Translations under genes and position numbers: made by a program
Shown here: positions 8,745 to 13,652 of the stretch, piece by piece
Layout of the letters: every line of letters starts with the position of its first letter
Position numbering within the stretch: position 1 is the stretch's first letter
The notes under the pieces: generated by a model
Told to the model about the DNA's origin: nothing
Seen by the model: only the letters and a program-made list of their open reading frames with translations
The model's database searches: none
Source of the DNA: Bondarzewia mesenterica
Taxonomy: Eukaryota > Basidiomycota > Agaricomycetes > Russulales > Bondarzewiaceae
Direction: 5' to 3'
Length of the DNA: 13,652 nt
Assembly (NCBI GenBank): GCA_004802705.1
Contig: SGPL01000733.1
Coordinates: 1-13,652 of the forward strand

Positions 8745-9228
8745 TTGATGGACACCAATTGCGTCCGTGGAATACTTCATCCTCTTGTTTGAAACGGATG
8801 CCTAAACTACACATGATATATTCATGATAGCCGTCGATGGATATTTAGATCGCTACTTGGAACCGATGGCACGGTAGCACAGTACGCACATTTGTTTCAT
8901 CACGATTTCGTTCACATCTCTTAGGCACAAGTTCCCGTCATTCCGTGATCGCAGATTTTTCATTGCTTTCGTTTTTGTTATTCTCCCAATCCGCACACAC
9001 TGTGCTCCAGTTTTGATTTTCCAGGCTCGGAGATAGTCTGTTGCTGCACTACCTTTATACTTTCGAACAGTACTCGGTGCTTCTCTTCTTTCATCTCGTT
9101 CTGCAAATCTCTACACGATAATTCACAATTGATCGGCTGCTATTTCGTAACGCATTAAGTAGTTGGATCATAGAGCTGGAAGACCAACACTCAGAGTGTG
9201 TGAGTACGTGCACAAGTTCTATCATTGA
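8745..9228. other. Convergent intergenic region
   Basis: It lies between the 3' ends of copy 2 (plus) and the esterase (minus). A hairpin CATGA/TCATG with a 5-nt AT loop (8812-8826) follows copy 2, and AT-rich and T-rich stretches fit 3' untranslated sequence for both genes. No coding content is supportable. Confidence 0.45.
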
Positions 9229-11566
9229 TCACTTTTCCCACTCGTCCAGCACCTCCGCCGAGTTGTCGAAGTCTGTCATTTCCATATGGAAATCTATGCA
9301 GATACCGTGGGTGAAGGCCATGCCGCTGCGCAGACGTTATGGACTTACCGTCAGCAATTGCCGTGATATTATCTCGTTTGAGTTGAAGAAGTTGCTTGCT
9401 GCCGAGCATGTATCGCGGCCAAGCGGCTTGATAAAATGAGTCAGAAAAGTACCTGCATGGACATGAGTGGTCTCGACATACAGCCAGGGTTCAGGTCATT
9501 GATGAAATTGATGTAGAAATCAAGCCAAGTGTTACCAAAGTCCGTCTCATTCGCTGCTGGCGACACGGTCCCAAATAACAGAGGAAGCTCCGATGCGTGT
9601 GCGACTGCGGTGTAAATAGTCGCTGAAAGTTCGCGCCTTGTGTGACCGAAATCAGCTCACCTCCCAGTATAGGGTTATTTCCAGCAATGAATTCCCGGAA
9701 GTGATATCCAAAGATCGGCTGTAGCGGAGCGGCCTGCTGAAAGAACCGCCGCCTTGGGGCCAAGAACATGAAGTCACTGTACCACGCTGATGCCCTGTCG
9801 AACAAAGAGTCTCCAGTATTGAATGGGACACCTTGGCTGGAGTCGTTTGCAGGGTACAAAGTCTTGATTTCGGTCAGCACGTCAGATGTGACTTTGGATT
9901 GATCGATGACTGATTCCTTGACAAATTCATCGAAGGTTGCATCTTCCGCACTCAAAGACAGATTCAAACCAAAGAGAGTATCACTGAATGTCGCCCCTTC
10001 ATTTAGCTATGATGCTAATTAGATAATGCCAGTACAAGTTGAGAGAGGAGAGATGCTGACATTCGTCCCTGCAATCATAGGAACATGAAGGAATTCTCCG
10101 TCGGCAATCCTCGTGGACGCTCGGACAGGGACAAAGCTTCCTGGAGCAACAGTGGGTTCCCAAAATTGATTGTTCAGGGTCTGCTCGATCATTAAATTGC
10201 TAAAATTGACCAAAGGCTGTGAAACGATTAATGAGAAAACATCGGGCAAGAAATTAATGTTCAGATACCTCAAAGGCGCCTGCTGCAAACATACGAACGC
10301 TCTGGGACCAGCTGTGCAACCAGTTGCATTTAGGATGAGATCAAAAGGCTTTCCAGGAAGGTCGAAGGTGCTAGGAGGAGGAGAGTTTTTGCTGAGAAGA
10401 GAAGATATGTCACGGATCACCACCCAAGCAAGGAGAAACAAAGGAGAAGAGCTTACAAAGGTCCGACCGGAGAGTCCATGATTCCGGCACGGAAAAGGGG
10501 ACGAGACGAGTGGTAAATAATTTGAGCTTCAACACTGCCAGCACCCGCGGACTGTGATGGAAATCAACATGATAACGACGACTGAAAGTCATGCTGCACA
10601 CTTGACCCCAGATTGTGACCTTGCCTAACATTGTCAGTTGCTGCAGAGAATCAGACGGGTTCAGATGGACTCTCGCCTTAGCAGGATCGCCTCCAAACTG
10701 AGCGATATTCTTTTGGATGAAGCTGAAGGCTGCTCGTTGGTCTTGTAGTCCATTGTTAAGATCTTCGACCGGGACATAGACACTTGAAAGCTTGGGGATA
10801 TTTAAGCTTCACCAGAACATAATTTAGTCTGGAAATTGACTCACGAAGCCGAACGTGTTCAAGCGATAGTTGCTGAGGAAAATGAGTGGTGTGCGACAGA
10901 GGATGAGATCAATCCATACATCGACACAAAAACAATCGGCTTCCCAGCTAGTACACTGCGGTTTACGATATCTAATTCTCGGTAAGTGCCTGCTGCTCTG
11001 AATATATTGAATATTTTTCTCAGATGAACCAGATCAAAGGCAGTCGGGCATAAAGCTTACCCCGTATTGTAGACTCCTCCCTGATCAGGTTGAGGTGAGC
11101 AGCAACATGAGTCACAGGCTTGAGAAACCCACGTGAATCCAGACTAACACGGGAAGTCTTGCATGGGCACTCGTATTTTGAGGGCGCCAGACCTGCTCGT
11201 ATCGTATGATGTTGTAGCATGAGTATAAAAGAATAATCGTATTGGACGGCCTACGTTCAAATAGAGACAATCTTCACCGATGGGAGCACCGAGACTAGCA
11301 GTGATAGGCTGAGGACAAGCATTCCCAAATTCCAGAGCATTTTTGACACTGTCAAACGGCTTGGATATAGGGACGGGTGCCTTGAAACGCAAGTCACCAA
11401 CAGGAGGAGTTGCATATGGAATACCAAGCCATCTATCTGTTCCGTTAGGAGTTGCAAGGCCGCGAAAGGTGCCGATATTCAGTTTCACTTCAGGGTTGGA
11501 GGGATCAGCGCCAAGGGATAACCCGACAGCATACGCTTGTGCGATCTCAAAGCTACCAAGACGCAT
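9229..11566 (-). CDS. Type-B carboxylesterase/lipase (alpha/beta hydrolase)
   Basis: Fourteen exons read on the minus strand: 11566-11255, 11192-11133, 11080-11061, 10997-10920, 10872-10845, 10790-10677, 10619-10602, 10551-10457, 10391-10269, 10199-10061, 10006-9661, 9604-9482, 9426-9349, 9293-9229. They sum to 1599 nt (532 residues plus TGA), normal for the family. Diagnostic motifs are GIPYATPPVGDLRF, EDCLYLN (about 98-104), the oxyanion WIHGG, VTIWGQSAGAG with nucleophile Ser211, acid Glu332 in LNEGATF, and His447 in AHASELPLLFG. The triad and its spacing match fungal lipases of the Candida rugosa type. It should hydrolyse carboxyl esters; the substrate is unknown. Most such enzymes are secreted, but no clear signal peptide follows this ATG (another in-frame ATG is at 11593), so the N-terminus may be incomplete. 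Oddities: 20-, 28- and 18-nt exons, a GC-AG intron (10676-10620), and a defective 3' splice context near 10200-10217. Confidence 0.9.
10620..10676 (-). other. Candidate GC-AG intron in esterase
   Basis: Family proteins read DPAK or DPAH directly into VTIWGQ. Here 57 extra nt intervene: they start GCGAGA after AAG, carry a CTGAC branch-like motif and end GCAAG. The length is divisible by three and no stop is present, so retention would add 19 residues beside the nucleophile elbow. Confidence 0.65.
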
Positions 11567-12091
11567 CGTGTGGGACAATGACCTGAAGCTCAAGCGCCAA
11601 AGTCGCGACGCGGTGCTGCTCGAAACCCGACGAAAGCTCGTATAAGAATGATAGGAGTGCGGAGACCTAACGGCAACAAAGGGTCATGCGGATAACCTCG
11701 TGCGCCCGCGACACTGTGCGGATGTACGTTCGACAATAGTCATCTGGCTTCTCGACGCTATCCTACAGTCTGAAGGGTATCGCATGGTGTCAGTGTGAGA
11801 CACTTCGGACAAAAACAGAGATATGAAAAGGAAGGTCAGCAAGATATCAGAGAAGTTGGTGCGCGGGACTGTAAGAGCACGTGCGAGAGAAACATACAAG
11901 TATCATGAATAAGTATAGTTTCGAGAGAATGTGACCATCCGACGAGCTATCTCTGAGCTGAACGTTCTTCAACGTCGGGGACTTGAATTTGCTGGAATCT
12001 ATGACTTGAAGTTTGAACAACGTGCCGATCTTTGATCGCATACTTACGCCTGAGGACATTGGCATGTACAGTATTTGCATGCGACTCTTCG

Positions 12092-12130
12092 GCTTCAAAG
12101 CTTCAAGCTTCAGCTTCAGCGCTGAAGCTG
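12092..12130. repeat. GCTTCA repeats ending in a 20-bp palindrome
   Basis: GCTTCA occurs directly at 12092, 12100, 12107 and 12113 (spacings 8, 7 and 6), then inverted as TGAAGC at 12123. The last part, CAGCTTCAGC (12111-12120) followed by GCTGAAGCTG (12121-12130), is a perfect 20-bp palindrome. Confidence 0.8.
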
Positions 12131-12242
12131 GCGCGGTTGCAGAGGTTGCATGCGGTCGCTGATCAAACTTGTGGTGGCAAGTCGGCGCAGTGGCGGAGAG
12201 TGGCGGGCCGTGCGGACTGCCGCGGAAAATGAAGTTTGCCTT

Positions 12243-12367
12243 GTCACCGTGATGAGCATTGATACATTAAGTATACGGCACAGTACCACATAGGGGAGGT
12301 GACCCCGCTGGTGACCTCCGCGTAAGGAAAGAAGGGTGACCGATGCAATACACGGTCCGTCGTCACC
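12243..12367. promoter_or_regulatory. Cluster of GGTGACC motifs
   Basis: GGTGACC occurs at 12298-12304, 12310-12316 and 12335-12341. The inverted core GTCACC occurs at 12243-12248 and 12362-12367. Five copies in 125 bp between divergent genes suggest a transcription-factor site array; the factor is unknown. Confidence 0.4.
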
Positions 12368-12369
12368 AG

Positions 12370-12461
12370 CCCACGTGGGTTTGGGCCTAAGACCGAACTC
12401 GCCGCTCGGTTTTCCGCGCGAATCGGCTCCTGTCGGCGGGATTCGCGGATGCCACGTGGCA
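12370..12461. promoter_or_regulatory. Two palindromic CACGTG E-boxes
   Basis: CACGTG sits inside the palindrome CCCACGTGGG (12370-12379) and again inside TGCCACGTGGCA (12450-12461), 81 bp apart. Further CACGTG hexamers lie at 11878 and 12660. In fungi this core is bound by bHLH factors, so these are candidate sites for one or both flanking genes. Confidence 0.45.
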
Positions 12462-13413
12462 CGAGCGCTGCACCTGTCGCAGCGGCTTTCGCTGCCCCTT
12501 TCTCCTCCCGCCTCCGCCCCTGTCCTCGTTTTTCGCAGCGCTCGCCCTCGCGCGCAGCCTCTGCACCCCCGAGACCTGTTTGTCGAGTCGGTCGACACCC
12601 TCTGAGAGGCTCAAGACGCTGCTCGTCCTCAACATGTGCGCTTGAACCACACCGTTCCGCACGTGTAAGTCATTCTTCCCGATGGCGTTCACCTTGTGCT
12701 AACCGTTCTCGCACCGCGCCGTTCACGTCAATTGCCTAGCATTTCGTTCTCGAAAGCTATCACCCACCTGGTGTTTCAGTTCCATCCCCTTTTACCCGTT
12801 ATTTCCGCTGTTCGGAGCATTTCGAGTGTCCGGCTACAGCACCACGGGCTGCCCTCTCGTCCGACATGCCTCCTCCTTCCGCCGCCTACTTATAGCCCCT
12901 CATTTGGATTCACGCTCCCTCTGTGAGCTGTTGCGACTGCATTGGATGAATAGGGCTTGCCACAGGGAAGGGAGCTGCTGCCACGAAGCTCGAGTAACGC
13001 CGGTCTAGGGTGTCTGAGTCGGTGCGTTTTTTTTTGCTGCTCTCGCCGCTTGTTGTTCCCCTCGCCTCCCACCCCACGAGTGATGCATCACTCACTGTCC
13101 TCTCGTATGTGCAGCCCTTTTGCTCACTCTGAACCTATCTCAGCACCGTTCGATCCTCTCACGCCGATCTGATTCGGCATCCATGCCCATCCTCATCAAT
13201 CACCTGGTCTTCCTCCGTGCAGCCCTGTGAGGCACTTGCGCCCTCACGGCCAGCTCTCGCACCTTGTCTACAGTTACGTCAGGTCCCAGCGCGAGCCCCA
13301 CTGTGATTGCCGGCACTGCGCCGTGCCGCCGCGCGATCCCCCTATCACCAGAACACGATCGGCTTTCAGAAAAAGCAATCGGCTATCGTACAGCATCCAT
13401 AATCCATCTGACC

Positions 13414-13428
13414 TATTATAAAACAGCC
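13414..13428 (+). promoter_or_regulatory. TATA-box promoter for right-edge gene
   Basis: TATTATAAAACAGCC is identical over 15 bases to the promoter at 7949-7963. A consensus donor GTGAGT follows at 13465, which repeats the TATA-then-leader-intron arrangement of copy 2. Confidence 0.55.
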
Positions 13429-13517
13429 TTATAAACGTGAGCATATAGCCCGGTATTCATCCAGGTGAGTCCGTTGTTTCAAGTCTTCACGCGATGCCAT
13501 AGCTGAAAAAGAAATTG

Positions 13518-13652
13518 ATGACCTTCCGGCCTCTGCAGCTGAAAACCATCTTCGCACATGTACCTGCCAAGGCAAGTTCTGTGTAATGTCTTTACATATC
13601 AAGTCCTCACAATGTTTTGCAGCTCAAGAATGACTCCCGAACGAGCGGATCT
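13518..13652 (+). CDS. 5' end of a gene leaving the window, unrecognised
   Basis: Only the start is in view and the model is not unique. One reading starts at ATG 13518 (MTFRPLQLKTIFAHVPAK), with an in-frame TAG at 13500-13502 upstream. It splices 13572-13622 as a GC-AG intron (AAG/GCAAGT ... TTTTGCAG) and continues LKNDSRTSGS to the window end. Alternatively the leader intron runs 13465-13538 (GTGAGT to CTGCAG, 74 nt) and translation starts at ATG 13558, with the next intron beginning at the GC donor 13572 or at GT 13576. The acceptor at 13622 is shared by all models. No family can be assigned from so few residues. Confidence 0.35.

Larger units (their letters stand above)
11567..13413. other. 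GC-rich divergent regulatory region
   Basis: About 1.8 kb between the start of the minus-strand esterase and the plus-strand gene at the right edge. A TTATAC on the minus strand at about 11641-11646 could be the esterase TATA element, 75 nt before its ATG. The frames between about 12116 and 13421 overlap on both strands, are rich in Arg/Ser/Pro, and show no domain; they look like products of GC- and CT-rich composition. Distinct DNA motifs are listed separately. Confidence 0.5.

Noticed and set aside
10170..10481. 103-codon plus-strand frame
   Set aside because: It is antisense to esterase exons whose motifs are unmistakable on the minus strand.
11684..12098. Minus-strand frames with a hydrophobic stretch, considered as a missing signal-peptide exon of the esterase
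   Set aside because: No donor/acceptor pair joins them in frame to the esterase, and a TATA-like element lies between.
12116..12739. Long Arg/Ser/Pro-rich frames on both strands
   Set aside because: They overlap each other in several frames in GC-rich DNA with few AT-rich stops, and no domain or splice-consistent model emerges.
11567..13652. Mating-type pheromone precursor or receptor genes
   Set aside because: No short frame ending in a CaaX motif with a plausible precursor, and no seven-membrane-segment protein.

Overview
The window looks like nuclear DNA of a mushroom-forming basidiomycete (Agaricomycetes). The protein genes are broken by many 47-76 nt GT-AG introns. One gene belongs to a membrane-protein family I know from that class, and the left end is a decayed chromodomain Ty3/gypsy retrotransposon of a type common there. 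No bacterial operon, rRNA, tRNA or CRISPR signal was seen.

Layout. (1) 1-2918: the 3' half of a dead Ty3/gypsy element (end of reverse transcriptase, RNase H, integrase, chromodomain, polypurine tract, one LTR). Its stop codons look like C-to-T or G-to-A transitions and it carries two frameshifts. (2) 3327-5162, minus strand: an eight-exon gene for a 479-residue protein with a WW-like N-terminal half and C-terminal membrane segments, conserved but uncharacterised. (3) 6228-6844 and about 8093-8744, plus strand: two small genes for acidic-then-basic low-complexity proteins. They share an internal microexon layout and part of the leader, and may be an old tandem duplicate; neither is recognised. 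(4) 9229-11566, minus strand: a 14-exon type-B carboxylesterase/lipase with a complete Ser-Glu-His triad. One of its introns appears to be GC-AG, and one 3' splice site is compromised. (5) 11567-13413: a GC-rich region with a 20-bp perfect palindrome, a GGTGACC cluster and CACGTG palindromes. (6) 13414-13652: the promoter and 5' end of a plus-strand gene that leaves the window.

The genes do not form an obvious pathway. The esterase would hydrolyse carboxyl esters, the membrane protein and the two small proteins have no assignable role, and the retroelement is dead. Exon models were built by hand from splice-site consensus, reading frame and family resemblance recalled from memory. No alignment, transcript or database search was possible.
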